Part shown: positions 1-9,100 of the stretch, piece by piece | How the letters are laid out: each line of letters opens with the position of its first letter | Numbering within the stretch: position 1 is the first letter of the stretch | Assembly: GCA_013152535.1 (NCBI GenBank) | Contig: JAADGE010000028.1 | Span: 1 to 54,858, forward strand | Direction: 5' to 3' | Source of the DNA: Chlorobiota bacterium | Lineage (GTDB): Bacteria; Bacteroidota; Bacteroidia; Bacteroidales; JAADGE01 | Length of the DNA stretch: 54,858 bases | Program-made: the position numbers and the translations under genes | The notes under the pieces: model-generated | Database searches by the model: none | Told to the model about the DNA's origin: nothing | Seen by the model: the letters and a program-made list of their open reading frames with translations, nothing else

Positions 1-4
1 TTTG

Positions 5-88
5 TACCTGAGGCCGGGGTCGAACCGGCACGACATTGCTGTCATTGGTGTTTGAGACCAACGCGTCTACCAATTCCGCCACTCAGGC
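5..88 (-). tRNA. tRNA-Leu (CAA)
   Basis: On the minus strand the sequence folds as a class II tRNA. The acceptor arm is GCCTGAG against CTCAGGT with discriminator A. There is a D-arm GGCGGAATTGGTAGAC, an anticodon stem TTGGT/ACCAA enclosing the loop CTCAAAC (anticodon CAA), a long variable arm, and a T-arm with GGTTCGACCCC. The CCA end is not encoded. The long variable arm and the anticodon both indicate leucine. Confidence 0.95.
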
Positions 89-145
89 AAATTAATGACA
101 GGGGTGCAAAATTAGAGAAATGTTTTTTACTGCAAAAATTATTTT

Positions 146-2449
146 TCAATTTATGAATAAAAGTTTTGTAACAAAGGTTTCACTTCCGTCATCATTAGAG
201 CAAAAGATGAGGTAAACTCCTGTATTTACCTTTCTTCCGTCAAAAGTTTTTCCGTTCCAAACGGCTTGTCCTCCGAGTGCCGTAGTTTCGTACACAACAT
301 TTCCGGATATATCGGTAAATTTAACGTTTACATCGGAAGCTAAGCCTGTAACGGTAATTTTTCCTTCGTAACCGGGTCGAACCGGATTCGGGAAAACATA
401 AACATTCCCGAATACATTTTCGGCATCGGTTGCATCACTTCGGTATGACATTATGCCTTTATCCGTCAGAAAAAAAACTTCTCCTGTTGTGCCGTTTATT
501 GCTATGTCGTTAATTGAATTTGAAATCAGCGGACTGTTATATTTATCAAAATGAAGAATTTCTTCTTTGCCGTTTTGTGAAACTAAAAAAGCACCTGAAT
601 TTTTTGTTGCAATCCATTTTCGGTTTGCACCGTCAGTTTCTATATCGGATATTTCGGCAGTTTGTAATAAATACTGCTCGGTTGTATCTTTGCCGTAAGA
701 TGTTAATTGTATTCTGTCGGCATAGAAATCATCTTCAAAAGCATTATCGGAATTGTAATAAATTACGACACCTTCTCCGGTTCCCATCCAAATATTGTTG
801 TCTTTATCTTCTGAAAAAGCAGTAACATCAGATGAAATTAGTTTACCTTCACTTGTTGTCGGTTTGATGATTTTATACCTGTCGTCATTTTTATTTAATG
901 GTGTGTTATTATCGTCGAAAACTAAAATTCCGTTACTTTGTCCCAATTCAACCCATTTAAAGTTATTTTCGGTAACATAAATATCTTCAACATAATAGTT
1001 TGTAATTGTACTGCCGAAATTGAAACTTTGCCATTGGTTGTCCTCTGTTTTTACGGAAACAGGATTTGCTGTTCCTTGATTTGTAACCCAAAGATTATTG
1101 TTTTTGTCAAATGCCGAACCGTAAATTCTTATATAACCGTACGGATAACCTGTTATTGGTTGCAACGTGCTGTTAAGATTATTATATGAAGCTGTCCATT
1201 TGTTACCTTCAAACTCAAAAACACCGTATCCCCACGAACCGAAAAAATAATTATTTTCATCTTTCGGGTTAACTGCTATCGAAAATAAATTTCGGGCAGT
1301 ATCAACATAAATATGGTTTGATTTCCATTCTTGATTTTTAAAAATATTGTATGTGGGACGATGCCATGCTGTTGCAGTATTATTGCCGTCTGTGGTAATT
1401 AATTTGTTGCCTGCAGAAAATGCTTTAGCTGTATAATTATTATAAGGTCCGTTAGGATATATATAAGTAATTTGCTTATTAAATACTGACACAAGACCTT
1501 TATTGCTGTCGGCTATGTATAGTTTATCGTTGTCAATAATTGTGTAGTTGATTACGGGTATTTCCGAAAAAGTTCCTAAATTATATTCATTCAGTTCTTT
1601 TATAAGATTGAGATTTACATCAAAAATTTTAAGTTTGTTTCTTTCCGATAAAATTATTTTGTTATTTGATGTACTGATTGATTGCAGGTTATTAATATTA
1701 TTGCCGAACAACTTCCAAACATTATTTTTTCTGTAATATAATGTGTCATTTTCGCCGGAAGCATCTGTTTGATTTGCAAATAAATACCCGTTAAAAGTTT
1801 CTGTGCAATTAAATTTGAAATTATTATTAGGAATATCGGGAACTAAATTCCAATTTCTGTAATCGGCAAGGTCGGTATTTGTAAAATAGGCATAAAATAA
1901 ACCTTGGTCGGTTGCGGCATAAATATTTGTTTCATCAAAAGCAATGTCGTTTACTTTTACGTAGGAAGCATTTGGTCCGATGAAATAAGTGTCTTTAAAT
2001 TCAAGTTTTTCGGTATCAATCAGAACAATTCCGAAACCGCAGGAGAGGTAAGCATCCTTGCCTGAAAAAGTTATGTTGTAAATTGTTTTATCAGTACTTA
2101 ATAGTTTTCTTTTTATTTCCGAAAGGTTGTATATTATATTGTTTTTTAAGATATCGATATTTGAATTTTTGTAGGCAATTATTAAAACGTTATTGAGTTT
2201 ATTGTATGCAATTGTCTGAATTTCAGCATCGGAATATCCGGTAATTTTTGTTAATTTTTCAATTGTACCTTCGGTTTTATCATAAGAGAAAACGGCATTT
2301 TCTGTCGCAACATAAATTTTTTCTCCGGCATCGGCAAGGCAAATTGCTTTTCTGTACGAAAAATGATCACGCCATTTACCGACCGGAATTTGAGAATAAC
2401 TGTTTGAAGTAATTGCAATTAATGAAATTATAAGAAACTTTTTCAACAT
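146..2449 (-). CDS. porZ: T9SS protein PorZ: two-propeller surface protein with Por C-terminal domain
   Basis: Likely PorZ, a surface component of the type IX secretion system attachment complex that helps load anionic LPS onto secreted cargo. The 767 residues begin with a Sec signal peptide (MLKKFLIISLIAITSNSYS, cut before Q20) followed by IPVGKWRDHFSYR, the typical start of the PorZ propeller. Propeller repeats of the two-component-regulator type fill roughly residues 30-675 (for example NNLWVTNQGT, NNIWMGTGEG, NRKWIATKN). The last 80 or so residues form a Por sorting-type domain that starts at VYVFPNPVRPGYEGKITV and ends in TGVYLIFCSNDDG...KLLFIN. Length matches known PorZ proteins (about 780). 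porX, the T9SS regulator, lies 14 kb away. An ordinary T9SS cargo protein with propellers is the alternative, but the domain order and N-terminus favour PorZ. Confidence 0.85.
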   Translation of the reverse strand: MLKKFLIISLIAITSNSYSQIPVGKWRDHFSYRKAICLADAGEKIYVATENAVFSYDKTEGTIEKLTKITGYSDAEIQTIAYNKLNNVLIIAYKNSNIDILKNNIIYNLSEIKRKLLSTDKTIYNITFSGKDAYLSCGFGIVLIDTEKLEFKDTYFIGPNASYVKVNDIAFDETNIYAATDQGLFYAYFTNTDLADYRNWNLVPDIPNNNFKFNCTETFNGYLFANQTDASGENDTLYYRKNNVWKLFGNNINNLQSISTSNNKIILSERNKLKIFDVNLNLIKELNEYNLGTFSEIPVINYTIIDNDKLYIADSNKGLVSVFNKQITYIYPNGPYNNYTAKAFSAGNKLITTDGNNTATAWHRPTYNIFKNQEWKSNHIYVDTARNLFSIAVNPKDENNYFFGSWGYGVFEFEGNKWTASYNNLNSTLQPITGYPYGYIRIYGSAFDKNNNLWVTNQGTANPVSVKTEDNQWQSFNFGSTITNYYVEDIYVTENNFKWVELGQSNGILVFDDNNTPLNKNDDRYKIIKPTTSEGKLISSDVTAFSEDKDNNIWMGTGEGVVIYYNSDNAFEDDFYADRIQLTSYGKDTTEQYLLQTAEISDIETDGANRKWIATKNSGAFLVSQNGKEEILHFDKYNSPLISNSINDIAINGTTGEVFFLTDKGIMSYRSDATDAENVFGNVYVFPNPVRPGYEGKITVTGLASDVNVKFTDISGNVVYETTALGGQAVWNGKTFDGRKVNTGVYLIFCSNDDGSETFVTKLLFIN

Positions 2450-2504
2450 AAAAAAATATGATTTTTGTTATTGAGTTTTAACGGTAAAAACGGAACAAAA
2501 TTGC

Positions 2505-3080
2505 TTACAATGTTTTTAAGAAATTAATGAGTTTTTGAGTTGCAAGTCCGCGGTGGCTTATTTTATTTTTTTCTTCCTGCGGAAGTTCGGCAAAAGTTTT
2601 ATTGTATCCGTCTGGTAAAAAAATCGGGTCGTAACCGAAACCGTCTTTTCCTCTTTTGTTTTCTGTTATTGAACCGTTTATAATTCCTTCAAACAGAGAC
2701 TCTTTACCGTTAATTATTAATGAAATTACGGTTCTGAATTTAGCGTTTCTGTTAGTTTGGTCTTTTAATTTTTGCAAAACTTTTTGAACATTATCTTCGT
2801 AGGAACAGTTTTCTCCGGCATATCGAGCAGAATAAACTCCGGGTTCACCGTTCAGAGCTTCAATTTCCAGTCCGGTATCATCGGCAAAACAATTAATCTT
2901 ATATTTATTAAAAATAAAATGTGCTTTTTCAGAGGCGTTTCCTGCTATTGTATTTTGAGTTTCGGGAATTTCTTCGAAGCAATTTATATCGTTCAAACTT
3001 AGAATTTCAAATTGATTGTCAAGAATTTCTTTAACTTCTTTAAGTTTGTGATTATTATTTGTTGCAAAAACGAGTTTCAT
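2505..3080 (-). CDS. rdgB: Non-canonical purine NTP pyrophosphatase (RdgB/HAM1 family)
   Basis: Cytosolic enzyme that hydrolyses dITP, XTP and related deaminated purine nucleotides to monophosphates plus PPi, keeping them out of DNA and RNA. The family signatures are all present in 191 residues: [11 protein letters not shown] at the N-terminus (nucleotide binding), [25 protein letters not shown] in the centre with the catalytic Asp pair (this stretch described by its key residues ADDTGLE and [10 protein letters not shown]), GFGYDPIF, and SHRG near the end. Full length for the family. It lies in the same orientation between dut and porZ with short AT-rich gaps. dut, just upstream, is also a nucleotide-pool sanitiser. 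Confidence 0.95.
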   Translation of the reverse strand: MKLVFATNNNHKLKEVKEILDNQFEILSLNDINCFEEIPETQNTIAGNASEKAHFIFNKYKINCFADDTGLEIEALNGEPGVYSARYAGENCSYEDNVQKVLQKLKDQTNRNAKFRTVISLIINGKESLFEGIINGSITENKRGKDGFGYDPIFLPDGYNKTFAELPQEEKNKISHRGLATQKLINFLKTL

Positions 3081-3269
3081 TATTTTTTAGTTGAAAGTTA
3101 CATATTTTTTGGATTGAAAGTACATTAATCTGTTGTTTCAGAGTTAGTATAACTTTATTCTGAATTCGTTATTCCTTGTTCAATAGTCTGTATTTGTTTG
3201 AAAATATTAAGCTGTTATGTTTCATTAAAAATTATCAGTTAAAAGCGGACAGGTTACGAATTTTAGATT

Positions 3270-3701
3270 TTATTTTCCGGTATGACCGAATCCGCCTGAG
3301 CCTCTTTCAGTTTTGTTTAAAATTTCAACTTCAATGAGTTCTGCTTTTTCGTGTTTTGCAATTATCATCTGACATATTCGTTCGCCGTCATTTATCGTAA
3401 AATCTTCATTAGATAAGTTTACAAGGATAATACCTATTTCGCCTCTGTAATCTGCATCAATTGTTCCGGGTGTGTTTAAAACGGATATTCCGTGTTTGTA
3501 TGCCAAGCCGCTCCTCGGGCGGATTTGTGCTTCGTATCCTTCGGGGAGTTCAATAAATAATCCGGTTTTTATTAATGCTCTTCCTAAGGGTTTGAGGGTA
3601 ACCGGTTTATCTGTATTTGCACGTAAATCCATTCCTGCCGATAATTCAGTTTCGTATGCCGGAAGTTTATGTTTTGATGTGTTTACGATTTTTATATTCA
3701 T
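3270..3701 (-). CDS. dut: Deoxyuridine 5'-triphosphate nucleotidohydrolase (dUTPase)
   Basis: Converts dUTP to dUMP and PPi, supplying dTMP synthesis and preventing uracil incorporation. The 143 residues carry all five motifs of the trimeric dUTPase family: AGMDLRA (motif 1), [11 protein letters not shown] (2), [15 protein letters not shown] with the catalytic Asp (3), ERICQMI (4) and the arginine/glycine-rich C-terminal [11 protein letters not shown] (5), which closes over the active site. Full length. The 188-base gap to rdgB shows no further gene. Next to rdgB, it suggests a nucleotide-hygiene pair. Confidence 0.96.
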   Translation of the reverse strand: MNIKIVNTSKHKLPAYETELSAGMDLRANTDKPVTLKPLGRALIKTGLFIELPEGYEAQIRPRSGLAYKHGISVLNTPGTIDADYRGEIGIILVNLSNEDFTINDGERICQMIIAKHEKAELIEVEILNKTERGSGGFGHTGK

Positions 3702-3879
3702 ACTTAATTTCGTTAAAATTTTGAAAGTTGAAGGTATATAATAAATATGTGATACAAAGTTAAAATGTTTTTTATTTTTTATGTTCGGAAGTTTTGATTT
3801 CTAAAATAAATTTTAAAAATCGGAATGAATTTACGTTATTTGTTTTTTCTTTTTAAATAATTACTAAAATCATAAAATA

Positions 3880-5586
3880 ATGGTTGATAAAATTAAACAT
3901 TCTTTAAGAGAGTCCAAAGGTGCACGTTGGACGGCATTAATTTTGGCTTCTTTGTCAATTTTTGGTGCTTATTACTTTAACTATGCCTTGTCTTCAATTA
4001 AACCGATGCTCGAAAGTATTTTGGGATGGAACAGTGAAGATTTCGGAACTTATACTTCTGCATATGCTTGGTTTAATGTCTTTTTATTTATGCTTATTAT
4101 AAGCGGATTTATTCTTGATAAGTTAGGAGTAAGAAAAACCGGCTTAGGAGCAACCATAATTATGTTTCTCGGAACAGCATTAAATTATTGGGCAGTTAAG
4201 CATCAATTTGCTGAAGGAGCAGTAATTCACATTCCTCTGTTGGGTGCTATGAAAACGCAAGTTTTTCTTTCAGCTATAGGATTTGCAATCTTCGGAGTAG
4301 GAACAGAAGCTATCGGAATAACAATTTCGAAAGCAGTTGTGAGATGGTTTAAAGGGAAAGAAATGGCACTTGCTATGGGTATGCAAATGTCAATTGCTCG
4401 TTTGGGAACGGCTTTGGCATTAGTAATTTCAATACCTTTAGCTAAAAACTTTACAGTTACGGCACCTATTTTATTTGCTTTGATTGTAATGATTCTCGGT
4501 GTTGTTTCATTTATTCTTTTCTCAATATTGGATATGAAACTGGATAAATCGGAAGAAACTGTAACGAAAGAAAAATCAAGTGAAGATGAATTTAAAATTA
4601 AAGATATTTTATTAATTATCGGAAACAGAGGGTTTTGGTATATTGCTATTTTATGTGTTCTTTTTTATTCTGCCGTATTCCCGTTTTTATTTTATGCAAC
4701 GGATTTAATGGTTAATAAATATAATGTGAGTCCTTATTTGGCAGGAGCTATTCCGGCATTACTTCCTTTCGGAACAATTATTTTGACACCGATTTTCGGA
4801 GGTATTTATGATAAATTCGGAAAAGGTGCTACAATAATGATTATCGGTTCTGTGATACTTATTTTTGTCCATGGAATTTTGGCAATTCCCGTTCTGTCTG
4901 TATGGTGGATAGCAGCATCAATGGTAATTATTTTAGGAATTGCATTTTCTCTTGTACCGTCTGCAATGTGGCCTTCCGTTCCTAAAATTATTCCCGAAAA
5001 ACAACTTGGTACTGCATATGCTGTTATTTTTTGGATACAAAATATAGGTCTTTTGTTTATTCCTTTACTTTTAGGGGTTGTTTTAAATTCGACTAATCCG
5101 GATGTCTCGCCGAATAAAATTGTTATAAAAGATGCGGTTGAAAAAGCATTCTCAGAAGTTTTAACGGCAGAAAATTTTTCTGCAAAAGAAATTCATAAAG
5201 CAACAGAAAAAGCAACCGGAACTGCTGTTGATTCAATAGTTCAGTATGCTGAATATGAACCTGTTTCAGTAGAAAAAACTGATTCGAAAGATGTAGGGAA
5301 TGAAATTTATTTAAGTGTATCCCAAAATATTAAGAATGTAGATTTATCCGGAAATAAAGATAAAGTTTTAAAAGAAATTATTAATGCAGGGAGTAAAAAT
5401 ACATTTGATATTATAAAAAAAGAAAAACTTAATATCCGCTATAACTATTTTTATGATATGCTAATATTTTTAACCTTATCAATTTTGTCATTAATTTTTG
5501 CATTTTTACTTAAAATTGAAGATAAGAAAAAAGGTTACGGACTTGAACTTCCGAATATTGAAAAAGAAATTGTTGCAGAAGATTAG
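3880..5586 (+). CDS. MFS transporter with large hydrophilic insert before the last membrane helix
   Basis: Inner-membrane carrier of the major facilitator superfamily; substrate unknown. About twelve hydrophobic helices are visible. The MFS signature between helices 2 and 3 appears as GFILDKLGVRKTG, and a matching loop in the second half reads GGIYDKFGKGAT. Residues about 410-530 form a lysine/glutamate-rich soluble segment inserted between the penultimate helix (LLFIPLLLGVVLN) and the final helix (YDMLIFLTLSILSLIFAFLL), which makes the protein longer (568) than a standard MFS carrier (about 400-450). A stem-loop terminator follows ten bases after the stop. Family membership is secure, substrate is not. 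Confidence 0.85.
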   Translation: MVDKIKHSLRESKGARWTALILASLSIFGAYYFNYALSSIKPMLESILGWNSEDFGTYTSAYAWFNVFLFMLIISGFILDKLGVRKTGLGATIIMFLGTALNYWAVKHQFAEGAVIHIPLLGAMKTQVFLSAIGFAIFGVGTEAIGITISKAVVRWFKGKEMALAMGMQMSIARLGTALALVISIPLAKNFTVTAPILFALIVMILGVVSFILFSILDMKLDKSEETVTKEKSSEDEFKIKDILLIIGNRGFWYIAILCVLFYSAVFPFLFYATDLMVNKYNVSPYLAGAIPALLPFGTIILTPIFGGIYDKFGKGATIMIIGSVILIFVHGILAIPVLSVWWIAASMVIILGIAFSLVPSAMWPSVPKIIPEKQLGTAYAVIFWIQNIGLLFIPLLLGVVLNSTNPDVSPNKIVIKDAVEKAFSEVLTAENFSAKEIHKATEKATGTAVDSIVQYAEYEPVSVEKTDSKDVGNEIYLSVSQNIKNVDLSGNKDKVLKEIINAGSKNTFDIIKKEKLNIRYNYFYDMLIFLTLSILSLIFAFLLKIEDKKKGYGLELPNIEKEIVAED

Positions 5587-5595
5587 AATAAATTT

Positions 5596-5626
5596 AAAAC
5601 CGCTTGTATATTTGCAGGCGGTTTTA
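5596..5626 (+). terminator. Terminator of the MFS gene; loop contains a TAnnTTTG box
   Basis: AAAACCGC and GCGGTTTT form a stem around a 14-base loop, followed by TTTTATAATTTT. It lies just past the MFS stop codon. The loop holds TATATTTG at 5607-5614, a match to the Bacteroidota -7 consensus, 34 bases before tRNA-Val, so it may also contain the tRNA promoter. Confidence 0.7.
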
Positions 5627-5647
5627 TAATTTTGCAAAACTTTTTGA

Positions 5648-5722
5648 GATCCTTTAGCTCAGTTGGTTTAGAGCACTTGCTTGACAGGCAAGGGGTCGGC
5701 AGTTCAAATCTGCCAAGGATCA
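5648..5722 (+). tRNA. tRNA-Val (GAC)
   Basis: Cloverleaf with acceptor GATCCTT/AAGGATC and discriminator A, D-arm TAGCTCAGTTGGTTTAGAGC, anticodon stem CTTGC/GCAAG with loop TTGACAG (anticodon GAC), and T-arm GGCAG TTCAAAT CTGCC. The CCA end is not encoded. Confidence 0.95.
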
Positions 5723-5986
5723 CCTTTAAAATGAAAGGCTTACATTGATTTGTGGGTCTTTTTTGTTTTTCATTTGCATACAAAGATTTATTGTTATTTC
5801 TCTTTTTGTACTGATTTTCTTGTTAAATCATAAAATGCGAAAATAAAAAATATTGGAATTTTGTAGTTTGTAAAAGACAAAATGCTTCATATAAAGGAAT
5901 AAAACATTTGCCTTTGAGATTATTTTTTACTGATTTCGTATAATTTCCTGTTAGAAATTCAAATTTTCGGGTTTCATTAACAGAAA

Positions 5987-6080
5987 TTAAAAAGCCTCTG
6001 CCGAAGCAGAGGCATAGTTCTTTTGAACTTCGGCATATAGCCTTATTGTGATAAGATACAAAAGGAATTTGTGTTCTTAT
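5987..6080 (-). ncRNA. tracrRNA of the type II-C system
   Basis: Read on the minus strand, this short transcript has every part of a II-C tracrRNA. The anti-repeat (6045-6067) pairs with the first 24 nt of the array repeat. CACAAU pairs with GUUGUG, a 4x4 internal loop follows, then AUC/GAU, one bulged A, and UUCCUUUUGU with ACAAAAGGAA. Next comes the AAUAAGGC nexus with the mini-hairpin GGC-UAUAU-GCC (6032-6042), close to the ACAAUAAGGC of Neisseria tracrRNA. Then follow the stem-loop AGUUC-AAAA-GAACU (about 6016-6029) and a terminator stem GCCTCTGC-TTCG-GCAGAGGC (5994-6013) ending in TTTTT. It is divergent from cas9. The 5' end is inferred from the promoter at 6086-6116. Confidence 0.9.
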
Positions 6081-6085
6081 GTTTA

Positions 6086-6116
6086 TAAAATTACATAATT
6101 TTTTATACTTTTCAAA
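6086..6116 (-). promoter_or_regulatory. Promoter of the tracrRNA
   Basis: On the minus strand TTTG (6113-6116) is followed after exactly 19 bases by TAATTTTA (6086-6093), a 7/8 match to the Bacteroidota TAnnTTTG box at the expected -33/-7 spacing. It predicts a start near 6080, about 13 nt before the anti-repeat. The same stretch read rightward has TTTA-N20-TACTTTTC (6082-6113), a weaker candidate for the cas9 promoter, so the two promoters may overlap back to back. Confidence 0.6.
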
Positions 6117-6139
6117 ATCTTTTCATAAATACTCTTATT

Positions 6140-9100
6140 ATGGCAAAAATACTCGGTTTAGATTTAGGAACAAATTCTATCGGTTGGGCAGTTGTTGATG
6201 ATGAAAAAAAACAAATACTCGGAACAGGAATTAGAATATTTCCCGAAGGTGTAGTTGCGAAAACAATCGGAACAGGTGACAGAGAAGTTTCAAAAAATGC
6301 TGCACGAAGAGAAAGCAGACAATCTCGAAGAGGTTTTTACAGACACCGTTTAAGAAGAATTAAACTGTTAGAAACATTGATTGAATTTAAAATGTGCCCT
6401 TTGACCGGTAAAGAGTTAAAACAATGGAAACAGTACGATAAGAAAAAAGGACAAGCCGGGAAGACTTTTCCGAGTTCAGAGGAATTTAACAAATGGCTGA
6501 AATTAAATCCTTATAAATTAAGAGCAAAAGCATTAAACAACGATATAAGTCTTTTTGAATTAGGCAGAATTTTTTATCATCTTATACAAAGGCGCGGTTT
6601 TTTAAGTAACCGAAAAGGGAATGAAGAAGGTAAAATATTTTCAGGTAAAGATAATATGACCGGTATTGATGAAACCAATAAACAGATTAAAGATAAAACA
6701 CTTGGCACATATCTGAATTCTGTTATCCCGAAAGAATATGAACCATATAAAAATATAATTGACAAAAACGGAAAAGAATTACGTGCCAGAGGCAGATATA
6801 CGTTAAGAGATATGTATGTTGATGAATTTGAGAAAATTTGGCAAAGGCAATCGAAACAACTCGGGCTTAATTCTATACAAAAAGAGGTAAAAAAAGAAAG
6901 TATTATATCCGGTTCAATCTATAATAAACGAAACAAGCACAGAATTAAAAATTTACAAAAAAGCAAAGGCAAAGAAAATGTTGAAATAAAAGGCAATATA
7001 CTGACAATAAAAGAACATATTCACTTAAAAGAATATCTCGCCGGTAAAATTTATTACGATGATGAGGGGAATTTAAAACATAAAAGTCAGGACAGTGTCT
7101 TATTTTATCAACGACCGCTGCGTTCACAAAAAGGATTACTTGCAAAATGCAGTTTGGAAGGCAGAAAGTTTTATGACAAAAAAGATAAACGTTGGCGAAC
7201 AGCAGGTCCGACACCGTGTCCGTTGTCGCATCCTGAATTTGAAGAATTCAGAGCTTTACAGTTTATAAACAATATTGAATACGGAATCAAAAAGAGACTT
7301 GATGAAAATCAAAGATTGATTTTGTTGAATTTATTTAACAGAAAAGATACAAATTTTGATTTTAAGCTAATCCCGAAAGAATTAAAACTAACTTATGAAA
7401 CATTTAACTATGCAGATGATTTAAAAGCACCGGGAAATTATACAAATGCCAAACTCAGTAAACTTTTCAATCCCGATATTTGGGAAAAGCACAAAGAGAA
7501 TATCTGGCATTGTTTTTATTTTTATTCTGATAATGATAAACTTATTAATAAACTAAAAACAGATTTTGGTTTAGAAGAAAAAAACGAAGAAAAAGCAGCA
7601 AAAATTAAGTTAAAAGACGATTATGCAAATGTATCATTAAAAGCTATCAGGAATATTACACCTTTCTTGAAAAAAGGATATAAATTAAGTGATGCAGTTT
7701 TGCTTGGAGGTGTTCGTAATGCTTTTAAAACAACTGATACAGAAAACAAACCCTATGACAGGTGGGAGAATTTTAACAACGAACATGAAAAAATTGAAAA
7801 AGATATTATACGTATAAATAAAGATAAGAAAAACAAAGAGGGCGATGCAGTAAAAAAAATAAAGGAGTATTTACATAACAATTGCGGTTTTGAAAAAGAC
7901 GATAAAAACTTTAAAAAACTGTATCATCACAGCCAAGAAATTGAACAAAAAAAGATACAAGACAAACTTGATAAAATTGAAAATTTAAGAAATCCGATTG
8001 TTCAGCAAGGCTTAAATGAACTTCGCAGACTTGTAAATACCTTGATTGATGAACACGGTAAATTTGACAAAATAAAAGTTGAACTCGGAAGAAACCTGAA
8101 AATGGGTAAGAAACAACGTCAAGAAACTGAATTTAAAATAAGAGATAATAATAAGAAAAATGAAGAGGCAAGAGAGAAACTTTCCGAATACGGTTTAGCC
8201 CATTCAAGAGAAAATATTCAAAAATATTTATTGTGGAAAGAAATTGAAGATCGAAGCGGAACGGCAAAATGTCCTTATACCGGAAAAACTATAAACATCA
8301 GTGATTTACTCGGTAAAGAAAACAAATTTCAAATTGAACATATTTTTCCGAGAAGCACATCACTTGATGACAGTTTTGCAAATAAAACATTTTGCGATGC
8401 AAAATTTAACGGATTGAAAGGAAATAAAACGCCTTATAATTTTTATAAAAAAAACAACGATGCAAAACTCTGGGGCGGTGCAAAGTCATGGGATGAAATA
8501 AAACAAAGAGCATTTAAACTTTTACCGTACAAAAAAGCAAAGCGTTTTACTGCTGAAAAAGTTGATGAAAAAGCAGGAGGTTTTATTGAAAGACAATTGA
8601 ATGATACACGCTACATGAGTAAAAAGGCAAAAGAAATACTTTCACAAATTTGCCCGAAAGACAACATAAGAGTTATGCCCGGTAGTGTAACATCTGAATT
8701 AAGACATCTCTGGGGATTGAATAATATTTTACAACCTGTTGAGATATTAGACTTTAAAGAGGCAAAAATTAATATTGATAAACTCGAAAAGCATTGGGTA
8801 GTTTTTGATGAAAAAGGGGAAGTTTTAAGTTTTTATCCTATACATAATGAAAAACCGAATTTAAAACCGAATGAAATTACAATTTCAGGTTATTTGAATA
8901 ATAAAGGTGAATTTTCTTCAAAATATATTGCCTTAAAATCAGTATATGAAGAATTAAAAGGTGATAATTTTAAAGGAGAATATTGGAAAAAATTAAAATT
9001 ATCAAATAAACCGTTACAAACTGTTAAGATTTTTACGGATAAACCTGCTGTAGATGATGATGAAATTGTTTTAAGAGGAAAAGTTGCAAAAAAATATTTT

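Noticed and set aside
5583-5783. Leftward 66-codon frame over tRNA-Val
   Set aside because: It is antisense to the tRNA; the VILGRFELPTPCLSSKCS-like peptide is the well-known false product of tRNA complements.
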